Part shown: one piece after another, positions 25,169 through 33,160 of the stretch
Position numbering within the stretch: position 1 is the first letter of the stretch
Layout of the letters: each line of letters begins with the position of its first letter
Assembly: GCF_009733925.1 (NCBI RefSeq)
Contig: NZ_WOEI01000011.1
Location: forward strand, 1 to 44,376
Direction: 5' to 3'
DNA: 44,376 nt
From: Streptobacillus canis
Lineage (GTDB): Bacteria; Fusobacteriota; Fusobacteriia; Fusobacteriales; Leptotrichiaceae
Notes under the pieces: generated by a model
Seen by the model: only the letters and a program-made list of their open reading frames with translations
What the model was told of the DNA's origin: nothing
Database searches by the model: none
Translations under genes and position numbers: made by a program

Positions 25169-26305
25169 TTATATCACTTCATATATTCTTTTATGATTTC
25201 TAATTTCTCTAAGATAAGCACTATCTTCAATCATACCAATATCTGCATTACCTTCTTCATCTAAGATAATATCTTCAAAGAATATATTTTCATATTCCTC
25301 TACACTACATCTTCTTCTATTATTTAATTTTTCTTCTATTAATTTTTTATCTAATACTTTTTCATATCCATCAACTAAAGTTATAGAAAAAAATTCAGCT
25401 ACAGCTCCTGAACCATAACTAAACATTCCTATTCTATCTCCAGATTTAATATTTTTAGAATTTAATATTAATGATAACATAGATAGGAATAATGAACCAG
25501 TATATATATTTCCTACCCTTTTATTATACATAGTAGATGCTTCAAATTCATTTAAAATATTTTCATCTCCTGTAATAGATGTAAGCCCTTTGTATGCCAT
25601 CTTACTATATGGAACATGTAAGCAAATTGCTTTAAAGTTAGTGTCATTATATTTTTTATACTCATCGTATGATCTTTTCAATAACTCTAAATATTTATCC
25701 ACTGAAAATTTTCCATCAACTATAGCATATTTTGAATAAGTTGGTCTCCAGAAATCCATAATATCTTCACTTACAGATACTTCATCATTATTAAATTTAA
25801 CTATGCTAGGATTTTGAGAAATAAGCATAGCTATGGCACCTGCACCTTGAGTAACCTCACCACCAGTATTTTTACCATATTTAGCAATATCTGCTGCTAT
25901 TACTAAAACTTTAGATTCTGGTCTAAGCGCTATATGTGCTTTAGCATAATCAAGAGCTGCTGTTGCTCCAAAACATGCTTGCTTTATTTCTATGCATTTA
26001 CAAAAATCATTAATTCCTAAATAATTTTTGATATACACACTTGAAGCCTTAGATTCATCAACTGAACTTTCAGTTCCTATTATTACTACATCTATTGCTT
26101 TTTTATCTTCTTCTGTTAGAATATCTCTTGCTGCCTTAATAGCAAGAGTAACTATATCTTGATTTTTAGAAGTAAATGACATTTCAAGTTGTCCTATACC
26201 CTTAGTATATTTTTCTACTTCTACATTACGAGAAACAGCTAAATCTTTAATATCTAAATATTTATCAGAGAATTCTACTCCTATTTTATCTATTCCTATA
26301 TTCAT
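25169..26305 (-). CDS. mvaS: HMG-CoA synthase
   Basis: A 378-residue thiolase-fold enzyme condensing acetyl-CoA with acetoacetyl-CoA to HMG-CoA. The catalytic cysteine is C111 in EIKQACFGATAALDYA and the glutamate is in VIIGTESSVDESKA (residue 79). The block MFSYGSGAVAEFFS near residue 300 is also typical. It lies between the thiolase and reductase genes, with intergenic gaps of 2 and 1 bases, so translation is likely coupled. Its product feeds MvaA directly. Confidence 0.95.
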   Translation of the reverse strand: MNIGIDKIGVEFSDKYLDIKDLAVSRNVEVEKYTKGIGQLEMSFTSKNQDIVTLAIKAARDILTEEDKKAIDVVIIGTESSVDESKASSVYIKNYLGINDFCKCIEIKQACFGATAALDYAKAHIALRPESKVLVIAADIAKYGKNTGGEVTQGAGAIAMLISQNPSIVKFNNDEVSVSEDIMDFWRPTYSKYAIVDGKFSVDKYLELLKRSYDEYKKYNDTNFKAICLHVPYSKMAYKGLTSITGDENILNEFEASTMYNKRVGNIYTGSLFLSMLSLILNSKNIKSGDRIGMFSYGSGAVAEFFSITLVDGYEKVLDKKLIEEKLNNRRRCSVEEYENIFFEDIILDEEGNADIGMIEDSAYLREIRNHKRIYEVI

Positions 26306-26307
26306 AA

Positions 26308-27372
26308 TTATCTTTCAATTAAAATTGAAATTCCTTGACCTCCTCCCACACAAAGAGTTGCAATACCTCTTTTTAGGTTTCTTCTTATTAATTCATGTAC
26401 TAATGTTATTACTATTCTAGCTCCACTTGCTCCTATAGGATGCCCTAAAGCTATAGCTCCACCATTAACATTTATTTTTTCTTCCGGTATATTTAGTTCC
26501 TTATTAAATGCTAAAGATACTGCACTAAAAGCTTCATTTGCTTCAAATAAATCTATATCTTCTACACTTAAATCATATTTTTCTAAAAGTTTTTTAGTTG
26601 AAAATATTGGAGCAAGTCCCATATAGTTTGGATCATTTCCAACTGTAGCAAATCCTTTGATAGTTGCTAATATTTCTAAATTATTATCTCTAGCATATTC
26701 ATTATCTGCCAATACTAACATTGCAGCTCCATCATTAATACCTGATGAATTAGCTGCAGTTACTTTACCATCTTCTTTAAATGCTGCTTTTAATTTTGAT
26801 AGTTTTTCTCTTTCTAAATTAAATCTTGGATATTCATCTACCATCTCATTATATATTTCTTCTTTAAAATATCCATTTTCTATAGCAGTTTGTGCTTTTC
26901 TTTGAGAATTAAATGCAAAATCATCTAAAACTTCTCTACTAAATCCATATCTATCTACAATATTTTCTGCAGTAATTCCCATATGTGTATTAGAAAATGC
27001 ATCAGTTAATCCATCTTTTAGCATGTTTTCACTTCCTGTCATTTTCTCTACTCCACCTACAAGTACTACCTTATTATCTCCACTTTTTATACTATTAAAT
27101 CCAAGTTCTATAGCCTTCATTCCAGATCCACATACCATATTTACTAAATATGCTGGAACTTCTTCTCCTAAATTACCTTTAATAGCTATTTGTCTTGCTA
27201 TATTTTGCCCTAAATTATTTGCCAATACATTACCTAATATTACTTCATCAATTTTTATTCCTTCTGTAATATTCTTAACTAAATCAGCTGAAAAATCTAC
27301 AAGCTCTATATCTTTAAACATCCCATTATACTTACCTATGGCTGTCCTCATAGCCTTTATTATTGATACCAA
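26308..27372 (-). CDS. Acetyl-CoA C-acetyltransferase (thiolase)
   Basis: A 354-residue thiolase supplying acetoacetyl-CoA for HMG-CoA synthesis. Catalytic residues are all present: C81 (NMVCGSGMKA), H311 (ALGHPIGASGAR) and C341 (ATLCVGGGQG). It is about 35-40 residues shorter than usual thiolases (about 390), mainly because loops in the first half are trimmed; no domain is missing. The start is TTG at 27372 with AGGAGGAG 5 bases upstream, and the next methionine would cut into the first strand. It is the first gene of the operon thiolase-mvaS-mvaA-pepC-aldo/keto reductase, driven by the promoter at 27407-27435. Confidence 0.93.
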   Translation of the reverse strand: MVSIIKAMRTAIGKYNGMFKDIELVDFSADLVKNITEGIKIDEVILGNVLANNLGQNIARQIAIKGNLGEEVPAYLVNMVCGSGMKAIELGFNSIKSGDNKVVLVGGVEKMTGSENMLKDGLTDAFSNTHMGITAENIVDRYGFSREVLDDFAFNSQRKAQTAIENGYFKEEIYNEMVDEYPRFNLEREKLSKLKAAFKEDGKVTAANSSGINDGAAMLVLADNEYARDNNLEILATIKGFATVGNDPNYMGLAPIFSTKKLLEKYDLSVEDIDLFEANEAFSAVSLAFNKELNIPEEKINVNGGAIALGHPIGASGARIVITLVHELIRRNLKRGIATLCVGGGQGISILIER

Positions 27373-27406
27373 TTTTTCTCCTCCTAAAATTATTTCATAT
27401 ATACTA

Positions 27407-27435
27407 ATTATATCTTTTATTTAAGATTTTATCAA
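27407..27435 (-). promoter_or_regulatory. Promoter of the mevalonate operon
   Basis: On the minus strand TTGATA (27435-27430), 17 bases, then TATAAT (27412-27407). It lies 35 bases before the TTG start of the thiolase gene. Confidence 0.75.
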
Positions 27436-27460
27436 CTAAAAGAACTTTATTTTATCTTAG

Positions 27461-27485
27461 AAAAAAAAGCAGGATAAAATCCTGC
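27461..27485 (-). terminator. Terminator of the three-repeat MliC-like gene
   Basis: GCAGGAT pairs with ATCCTGC around AAA. On the minus strand eight Ts follow. Confidence 0.9.
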
Positions 27486-27504
27486 CATTTTCTCGATTAA
27501 TTTA

Positions 27505-28374
27505 TTATTTATGGTCGTGTTTCATATCTTTTGCATAACCTTTAGATGCTTGCCCTGTTACTACATAGCTTGCAACTTTACCGTTCATTTCAACATATGC
27601 TTCTTTACCTTTGATTCCAAATGTTACTTTACCATTGCTGAACATTTCTCCTGATGCACTCATAGTTCTTTTTAAATTATATTCTTTTCCATCTACTTTT
27701 AAAAATAAGTCATCCCCTTTAATTACAGCTAATACATGTGAATGAGCTTCACCTTTAATATTATGAAGATTTAAAATAATTTCATCAAATGATTCTTCAT
27801 GTTTATCATTTAATTCAAAAAATATCATATCACCTTTAATTCCTAAAGTTGCCATACCATCTGTAAACATTTCTCCTGATGCACTAACTTTTCTATTTAA
27901 CTTATATTCTTTTCCATCAACATTTACTAAAGCTTCATCTCCTTTTATTGTTCCTTTTATAGTTGTTTTCTTATTTCCTTCAACATTTGTCATTACAAAT
28001 TTAACTTCATCTAATGATTCTTGTTCTATTTCATAATTTTTAAGTACATTTTTTATTTCTATATATGCCTCATTACCCTTCATAGCTAAATTTACATTCC
28101 CATCACTAAATTTCTCTCCTGATGCACTAACTTTTCTATTTAACTTATATTCTTTTCCATCAACATTTACTAAAGCTTCATCTCCTTTTATTCTTAGCTT
28201 TGCATGTGAATGTTTCCCATGAGTACTATGTAAATTTAAAATGATCTCCTCATCTAATTTTTCCATTAAATCTTTTTCATTTTTCACCATCTTATTTGTA
28301 TTCATAATTGTATTTGAATTTGAATAAGCATTCATCGCTAAAAGTAACATAGGTATTACCATTAATTTTTTCAT
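27505..28374 (-). CDS. Secreted protein with three MliC-like repeats
   Basis: A 289-residue protein with a signal peptide (residues 1-18, MKKLMVIPMLLLAMNAYS). Three repeats follow at about 40-112, 121-190 and 196-268. Each has KGDEA or a similar block, then VDGKEY-x-L-x-R, SASGE, and KG-x-EAY. The order Y-x-L-x-R, S-A-S-G, KG-x-x-A resembles the MliC/PliC domain of periplasmic inhibitors of C-type lysozyme. The cysteines that many MliC proteins use are absent, so inhibition is not assured. The C-terminus ends in KHDHK, and several HSH motifs occur. AAAGGAGAG precedes the ATG. It is probably periplasmic. A related single-repeat protein is encoded just upstream. Confidence 0.75.
   Translation of the reverse strand: MKKLMVIPMLLLAMNAYSNSNTIMNTNKMVKNEKDLMEKLDEEIILNLHSTHGKHSHAKLRIKGDEALVNVDGKEYKLNRKVSASGEKFSDGNVNLAMKGNEAYIEIKNVLKNYEIEQESLDEVKFVMTNVEGNKKTTIKGTIKGDEALVNVDGKEYKLNRKVSASGEMFTDGMATLGIKGDMIFFELNDKHEESFDEIILNLHNIKGEAHSHVLAVIKGDDLFLKVDGKEYNLKRTMSASGEMFSNGKVTFGIKGKEAYVEMNGKVASYVVTGQASKGYAKDMKHDHK
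27872..28192. repeat. 78-base perfect direct repeat inside the MliC-like gene
   Basis: Positions 27872-27949 and 28115-28192 are identical over 78 bases and lie 243 bases (81 codons) apart. They encode the same residues in repeats 1 and 2 (GDEALVNVDGKEYKLNRK and the following VSASGE). The surrounding repeat sequence is clearly diverged, which points to a recent local gene conversion or duplication. Confidence 0.9.
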
Positions 28375-28509
28375 TTAAAATCTCTCCTTTTTTATTATCA
28401 TGGTGTAAGTATATCACTTTATTATTTTTTTTCCTTTTCTTTTTTATTATATTTTTCTTTATATAAATTAAATTTAACTTAGAATTTTAAAAAAAAATCA
28501 AAGAAAAAA

Positions 28510-28529
28510 AAGCAGGATATCCTGCTTTA
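28510..28529 (-). terminator. Terminator of the pgi-lipoprotein-MliC operon
   Basis: AAAGCAGGATATCCTGCTTT is a perfect 20-base palindrome followed on the minus strand by Ts. It overlaps the stop codon of the single-repeat MliC-like gene. Confidence 0.8.
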
Positions 28530-28988
28530 TTTATGATCATGTTCTAAATGTTTTGCATAAGATGTACTTGCCCTACCTACTAAAAAATAAGTAATCATTT
28601 TACCATTAATATCTATATAAGCTGATTTAGCTTTAATTCCTACTATGATAGTTCCATCTTTACTTTTAAACATATCTCCTGAACCACTTATTACTCTTTC
28701 TAATTCATATTCTACTCCATCTTTTCTAACAAATGCTTCATCTTCTTCAACTATAACTAACATATGAGAATGTGGTTGGCCTTTTTCATTATGGAAGTTA
28801 TATACTACAAAATCTTCTATTTCATGTTCATGCTCATGATTATGCGCATGTTCCTCCTTATGTAATTTTACCATAGTTTCTTGTGAATGTTTTTCTTTCA
28901 TCATCATTGTATTTGAATTTGCTGAATCAAAATTAGCAAATGTTGTTAATGATAATAATGTAACTGATAATAAAACTAATTTTTTCAT
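28527..28988 (-). CDS. Secreted His-rich protein with one MliC-like repeat
   Basis: A 153-residue protein with a signal peptide (MKKLVLLSVTLLSLTTFA). A histidine/glutamate-rich segment (KEEHAHNHEHEHEIED, about residues 42-57) may bind metal. One repeat follows that is homologous to those of the neighbouring three-repeat protein: YELERVISGSGDMF and GIKAKSAYIDINGK, ending YAKHLEHDHK. The shared C-terminal YAK-x-x-x-HDHK shows common ancestry of the two proteins. Start 28988 is preferred over 28994 because AAAGGAGAG is 8 bases before it and only 2 before the other ATG. It follows the lipoprotein gene by 14 bases. A lysozyme-inhibitor role is possible but unproven; a metal-handling role is the alternative. 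Confidence 0.72.
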   Translation of the reverse strand: MKKLVLLSVTLLSLTTFANFDSANSNTMMMKEKHSQETMVKLHKEEHAHNHEHEHEIEDFVVYNFHNEKGQPHSHMLVIVEEDEAFVRKDGVEYELERVISGSGDMFKSKDGTIIVGIKAKSAYIDINGKMITYFLVGRASTSYAKHLEHDHK

Positions 28989-29002
28989 TTTCATCTCTCC
29001 TT

Positions 29003-29518
29003 TTATTTAGTATCTAATTGTCCTTTAAGATCTCCAATCATAAATTCCATGATTTCATTTCTACTAATATCTGATAATTTCCAATTACCATCTACTTTTT
29101 GCATTTTAATATTGAAAGATTTTTCTGAATATTTTAAGTTATTCTTATCTAAACTAGTTAAGTAATCAACTATACTTTCATTAAATTCTTCCTCACTATT
29201 AATTTTTCCTGCAAAAGTATCTTTCACCATTTTTTGTAACATGTCTGTAACGTAGAATTTAATATCAATTCTCTTCATGTCTAATTTAATTTCTGAATTT
29301 TCTCCAGTTTCCTTAGTTTCTCCTACTGTATATGTGAATTCTTTTAATAAGTTATCAACAGCATTAGATATGAAATCTTCTCTATCCAAGAATTTTTCTT
29401 GTCTAATCATTTCCATTTCTTTTTCTAATGCAGCTTTAGATTGTCCTGGTGCACTACAAGATAAAATTGTAAAGAATGTTAACATTACAATTAAAAAGCT
29501 TTTAAATATTTTCTTCAT
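29003..29518 (-). CDS. Lipoprotein of unknown function
   Basis: A 171-residue protein. Residues 1-21 form a lipoprotein signal peptide with lipobox TILSC. The mature part has a charged helix (ALEKEMEMIRQEKFLDRED) and a compact alpha/beta region with VDGNWKLSDISRNEIMEFM, the kind of NTF2-like or DUF4878-like end seen in many small lipoproteins that hold W-x-V/L near the C-terminus. I cannot name the family. It lies 12 bases after pgi and 14 before the MliC-like gene, so the three are probably one transcript. Confidence 0.78.
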   Translation of the reverse strand: MKKIFKSFLIVMLTFFTILSCSAPGQSKAALEKEMEMIRQEKFLDREDFISNAVDNLLKEFTYTVGETKETGENSEIKLDMKRIDIKFYVTDMLQKMVKDTFAGKINSEEEFNESIVDYLTSLDKNNLKYSEKSFNIKMQKVDGNWKLSDISRNEIMEFMIGDLKGQLDTK

Positions 29519-29530
29519 ATTTTCTCCCTC

Positions 29531-30886
29531 TTATCTATTTTCTAATCTTGCTAATAGTTTTTTAGTTTGTTCTTCAAATCCTGGTTTTTCTAAAAGAGCA
29601 AACATATTTCTCTTGTATTCTTCAACTCCTGGTTGGTCAAATGGATTAATTCCTAACATATATCCACCTATTGCAACTGCTTTTTCAAAGAAATAGAACA
29701 TATATCCTAAATGATATGGAGTTGCTTCAGGTATATTAATTACAAGGTTAGGTACATTACCATCAACATGTGCAAGTATTACCCCTTTAGCAGCTTGTTT
29801 ATTTACATAGTCTATTCCTTTACCACTTAAATAATTTAATCCATCTAAGTCTACTTCTTCTTTTTCTATTTCTATATCAACTTCTGGAGTGTCTATTAAT
29901 AGAACTGTTTCAAACATAGTTCTTCTAGCTTCTTGTATAGATTGTCCTATAGAGTGTAAATCTGTTGAAAAATCAGCACTTGTAGGATAAATTCCTTTTC
30001 CATCTTTTCCTTCAGATTCAGCAAATAGTTGTTTCCACCATTCTGCGATATAGTGAAGTCTTGGTTCATAGTTAGTTAAGATTTCCATGTTTTTACCTTT
30101 ATTGTATAAAAGACTTCTTGTTGCAGCATAAATCATAGCATCATTTTCATAGAATTCTTTAGTTGAATAATCAACCATAGCATCATGAGCACCTTGCATT
30201 AATTCATCTATATTAATTCCAGCTACTGCTATAGGTAATAGCCCTACTGCAGTTAATACTGAGAATCTTCCTCCAACATTATCAGGTACTACAAATGTTT
30301 CATATCCTTCACTAGTTGCTAAATTCTTTAATGCCCCTTTTGCTTTATCTGTAGTTGCATAAATTCTTTTAGCTGCTTCTTCTTTTCCATATTTTTCTTC
30401 TAATTTTTTCTTAAATACTCTAAATGCTATAGCAGGTTCTGTAGTTGTTCCTGATTTAGAAATAACGTTTATAGAGAAGTCTCTATCTCCTACTAAATTA
30501 AGTAAGTGTTGTAAATATACTGGTGACATATTAGTTCCAGCAAAATATATTTCAGGGGTTTTTCTATCTTCTTTTCTCATATTGTTATAGAAAGTATTAG
30601 ATAAAAATTCTATAGCTGATTTAGCTCCTAAATATGATCCACCTATACCTATTACTATTAATACTTCTGAATCATTTTGGATTTTTTCAGTTGCTTTTTT
30701 AATTCTAGCAAATTCTTCTTTATCATAATTTTTAGGAAGATCTAACCATCCTAAGAAATCATTTCCTGCTCCAGTTTTGTCCATAAGTATTTTGTCTGCA
30801 AGTTCTACAAACGGTCTAATTTGATCATATTCGTGTTTACCAATAAATGGTTTTACATATGTTGTTTCTAATCTTAGTTTCATCAT
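29531..30886 (-). CDS. pgi: Glucose-6-phosphate isomerase
   Basis: A 451-residue glycolytic enzyme interconverting glucose 6-phosphate and fructose 6-phosphate. The PGI signatures are present: [18 protein letters not shown] near residue 80, [14 protein letters not shown] near residue 143, [18 protein letters not shown] near residue 203, and the C-terminal block [14 protein letters not shown]. It is the short bacterial form. Two adjacent ATGs exist (30886 and 30883), with AGAAGGATG upstream. The promoter at 30922-30950 is close to consensus. It is the first gene of a transcript that continues into the lipoprotein and the MliC-like protein. Confidence 0.97.
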   Translation of the reverse strand: MMKLRLETTYVKPFIGKHEYDQIRPFVELADKILMDKTGAGNDFLGWLDLPKNYDKEEFARIKKATEKIQNDSEVLIVIGIGGSYLGAKSAIEFLSNTFYNNMRKEDRKTPEIYFAGTNMSPVYLQHLLNLVGDRDFSINVISKSGTTTEPAIAFRVFKKKLEEKYGKEEAAKRIYATTDKAKGALKNLATSEGYETFVVPDNVGGRFSVLTAVGLLPIAVAGINIDELMQGAHDAMVDYSTKEFYENDAMIYAATRSLLYNKGKNMEILTNYEPRLHYIAEWWKQLFAESEGKDGKGIYPTSADFSTDLHSIGQSIQEARRTMFETVLLIDTPEVDIEIEKEEVDLDGLNYLSGKGIDYVNKQAAKGVILAHVDGNVPNLVINIPEATPYHLGYMFYFFEKAVAIGGYMLGINPFDQPGVEEYKRNMFALLEKPGFEEQTKKLLARLENR

Positions 30887-30921
30887 TCATCCTTCTTTCA
30901 AAAAATTGTCTCTATCTATTA

Positions 30922-30950
30922 AGTATATACTAAAATCAAATTTCTTTCAA
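30922..30950 (-). promoter_or_regulatory. Promoter of pgi
   Basis: On the minus strand TTGAAA (30950-30945), 17 bases, then TATACT (30927-30922). Confidence 0.75.
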
Positions 30951-30992
30951 TACTTTATATACATTTACTTTTATTTTCCACTATCTTTTAAC

Positions 30993-31020
30993 TTGTATTT
31001 TTAAAAAAACAAGGTATACT
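30993..31020 (+). promoter_or_regulatory. Promoter of gldA
   Basis: TTGTAT (30993-30998), 16 bases, then TATACT (31015-31020), 32 bases before the gldA ATG. Confidence 0.65.
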
Positions 31021-31052
31021 ATATTAGTATTATAAAATTATGGAGGTATACG

Positions 31053-32141
31053 ATGACTAGAAACATTTTTTCGCCATCAAAATATATTCAAGGTTTTGGT
31101 GAAATCAAAAAATTATCACATTATTTCAAAAATTTAGGTGAAAAAGGAGCATATATCTTAGTTGATAGATTCATTTTTGAAAAATATGCTTCTGATATTA
31201 AATCAAGCTTTGAAGCTGAAAATATTAAACACCATTTAGAAGTATTTAACGGAGAATGCTCTAAAAATGAAATTAACAGAAATATTGAATTATTAAAAGA
31301 AAAAGATTGTGATGTTGTTATTACTATAGGTGGAGGAAAAACTATAGATTGCGGTAAAGCTACTGCACATTATTCTCATTTACCTATGATAGTTGTTCCA
31401 ACTATCGCATCAACTGATGCACCATGTTCAGCTTTATCAGTTATATATACAGATAACGGAGAATTTGAACAATATTTATTCTTAAAAGCTAATCCTAATG
31501 TAGTAGTAATGGATACTGAAGTTATAGTAAACGCTCCAGCAAGATTACTTGCAGCAGGTATAGGAGATGCTTTAGCTACATATTATGAAGCAAAAGCTTG
31601 TCTTGATTCAAATTCTAATACTATAGCAGGTGGAAAACCTTCTAAAACAGCTATTGCTCTTGCAAAACTTTGCTTAGACATCATCATGGAAGATGGAGTT
31701 AAAGCTATGGCAAGTTGTGAACAAAAAGTTGTTACTAAAGCATTTGAAAACGTTGTAGAAGCAAATACTTACTTAAGTGGAATAGGATTTGAAAGTGGAG
31801 GACTTGCAGCAGCACATGCAATACATAATGGATTAACTATCTTACATGAAGGACATTCTATGTATCATGGAGAAAAAGTATCATTTGGTACTATAACTCA
31901 ATTAGTTCTTGAAAATAGATCACTAGAAGAAATAAATAAGGTTATTACTTTCTGTAAATCAGTAGGATTACCAACTTGTCTTAAAGACTTAAATATGGAT
32001 AAAGTTTCTAGAGAAGCTCTATATGAAGTTGCTAAAGCTTCAGTAGCACCTGGTGAAACTATCCATAATATGCCATTTGAAGTAACAGCTGATGATGTAT
32101 TTGCAGCATTACTTACAGCAGATAAATTAGGTTCAAGATAA
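31053..32141 (+). CDS. gldA: Glycerol dehydrogenase
   Basis: A 362-residue iron/zinc-type alcohol dehydrogenase oxidising glycerol to dihydroxyacetone with NAD. The N-terminal SPSKYIQGFGEIKKL, the nucleotide-binding TIGGGKTIDCGKA near residue 90, and the metal-binding blocks GIGDALATYYEAKA, GLAAAHAIHNGLT and MYHGEKVSFGT are present. The length matches GldA (about 365). TATGGAGG precedes the ATG. It is monocistronic with its own promoter and terminator. No dihydroxyacetone kinase is nearby, so the physiological direction is uncertain. Confidence 0.95.
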   Translation: MTRNIFSPSKYIQGFGEIKKLSHYFKNLGEKGAYILVDRFIFEKYASDIKSSFEAENIKHHLEVFNGECSKNEINRNIELLKEKDCDVVITIGGGKTIDCGKATAHYSHLPMIVVPTIASTDAPCSALSVIYTDNGEFEQYLFLKANPNVVVMDTEVIVNAPARLLAAGIGDALATYYEAKACLDSNSNTIAGGKPSKTAIALAKLCLDIIMEDGVKAMASCEQKVVTKAFENVVEANTYLSGIGFESGGLAAAHAIHNGLTILHEGHSMYHGEKVSFGTITQLVLENRSLEEINKVITFCKSVGLPTCLKDLNMDKVSREALYEVAKASVAPGETIHNMPFEVTADDVFAALLTADKLGSR

Positions 32142-32144
32142 CAT

Positions 32145-32170
32145 AAAAGGTGGCAATGCCACCTTTTTTT
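32145..32170. terminator. Terminator of gldA
   Basis: AAAAGGTGGC pairs with GCCACCTTTT around AAT, followed by more Ts. Four As on the other side may also help stop sdpI transcription. Confidence 0.9.
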
Positions 32171-32186
32171 ATACATTATTATCAAA

Positions 32187-32816
32187 TTATATTATCTTCT
32201 TATATATCAAATATGAATATACTGTTGGTGCAAATATAAACACAAATGAAACAAAGAATGCATATTCTGTAATTACTGAAAATAGGGTAACTATTCCAGC
32301 TAAAACAAACATTTTTCCACCAAATCTATGAGTTCTATTCCAATTATCTTCATCATTTAAAGTCCATGGAGTTCTAATACCTATAGTATAGTTTTGTTTA
32401 CATTTAGGCATATAATTACCTAAAACTATAAATAGTATTGCTATAGGTACAAATATTAATTTAGAAACACTAATATTGTATCCTAATGATACTAGTATAG
32501 TTATTATCATAATAAAATTAGACATTATAGGTATTAACCAAATAAAGTTTTTAAATAAAAATGTTTTTTGATTTTCTGCATTTCTAGGATCTTCTTTAAC
32601 ACCAAATATTGAAAATGCATTTATAGCTGCAAAAAGTAATGGCATACCGAATATGAACATATTTTTTGAAGTATATCCATCTATTTCTCCACTAAAATTC
32701 CAATGTGTAGGGATCATTTCTGGTAATCTAGAATAAACTGCTAATCCATATATGATAGGTAATAAACATAAAACAATAGAAATCATCACTTTTTTCTTAT
32801 TAAGCATCTTGGTCAT
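32187..32816 (-). CDS. sdpI: SdpI-family membrane protein
   Basis: A 209-residue inner-membrane protein with about six hydrophobic segments. The N-terminal DUF1648 signature (YSRLPEMIPTHWNFSGEIDG) and the SdpI signature near residue 140 (GNYMPKCKQNYTIGIRTPW, then WNRTHRFGGK) are clear. In Bacillus subtilis SdpI gives immunity to the SdpC toxin and acts with SdpR. Its gene overlaps the sdpR-like gene by 17 bases, so they are coupled. No sdpC toxin gene is visible, as in many genomes, so this may be a cell-envelope stress or immunity protein. Confidence 0.88.
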   Translation of the reverse strand: MTKMLNKKKVMISIVLCLLPIIYGLAVYSRLPEMIPTHWNFSGEIDGYTSKNMFIFGMPLLFAAINAFSIFGVKEDPRNAENQKTFLFKNFIWLIPIMSNFIMIITILVSLGYNISVSKLIFVPIAILFIVLGNYMPKCKQNYTIGIRTPWTLNDEDNWNRTHRFGGKMFVLAGIVTLFSVITEYAFFVSFVFIFAPTVYSYLIYKKII

Positions 32817-33072
32817 CTCCTTTAAAATTATTAAACCATAAAATTAATTCTTCAAATACTGAAATATTCAATTCATAATAAATGAAGTTTTTGTATTTGC
32901 TCTCTCGTATTAAATCCGCTTTTTTTAATAAATTTAAATGATAAGAAACTGTTGGAGCAGTAATATTAAATGAATTTGCAATATCTCCAGCACTCATTCT
33001 ACCATTTTTTAAAAGTAAAAGTATTTCTCTTCTAATGGGATCAGAGAGGGCTTTAAAAGTTTCTTTGAACAT
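32800..33072 (-). CDS. sdpR: ArsR-type autorepressor (SdpR-like)
   Basis: A 90-residue winged helix-turn-helix repressor. FKALSDPIRREILLLL is the typical ArsR start; the recognition region is DIANSFNITAPTVSYHLNLLKKADLI, and the wing region is RESKYKNFIYYEL. No metal-binding cysteine is present, which fits SdpR rather than the metal sensors. It is followed directly by sdpI. Its promoter carries palindromic TTAGATA-like sites, suggesting autoregulation, possibly relieved when SdpI sequesters the repressor at the membrane, as known in Bacillus subtilis. Confidence 0.9.
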   Translation of the reverse strand: MFKETFKALSDPIRREILLLLKNGRMSAGDIANSFNITAPTVSYHLNLLKKADLIRESKYKNFIYYELNISVFEELILWFNNFKGDDQDA

Positions 33073-33086
33073 AATCTCACCTCTAT

Positions 33087-33120
33087 TTAGATATTTATCT
33101 AATTAGATTATATTCTAAAT
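33087..33120. promoter_or_regulatory. Palindromic operator candidate of sdpRI
   Basis: TTAGATATTTATCTAA (33087-33102) is a perfect 16-base palindrome between the -10 box and the start codon. A second imperfect dyad, ATTAGA/TCTAAAT, spans the -10 box. The half-site TTAGA/TCTAA occurs four times. Confidence 0.6.
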
Positions 33121-33135
33121 AGATTAAAAAGTCAA
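33107..33135 (-). promoter_or_regulatory. Promoter of sdpRI
   Basis: On the minus strand TTGACT (33135-33130), 17 bases, then TATAAT (33112-33107). Confidence 0.8.
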
Positions 33136-33138
33136 GAA

Positions 33139-33160
33139 AAAAAGAAGACTTACGTCTTCT
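33139..33160 (-). terminator. Terminator of the glucuronide operon
   Basis: AGAAGAC pairs with GTCTTCT around TTAC. On the minus strand TTTTTTTC follows. It overlaps the eda stop codon by two bases. Confidence 0.85.
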
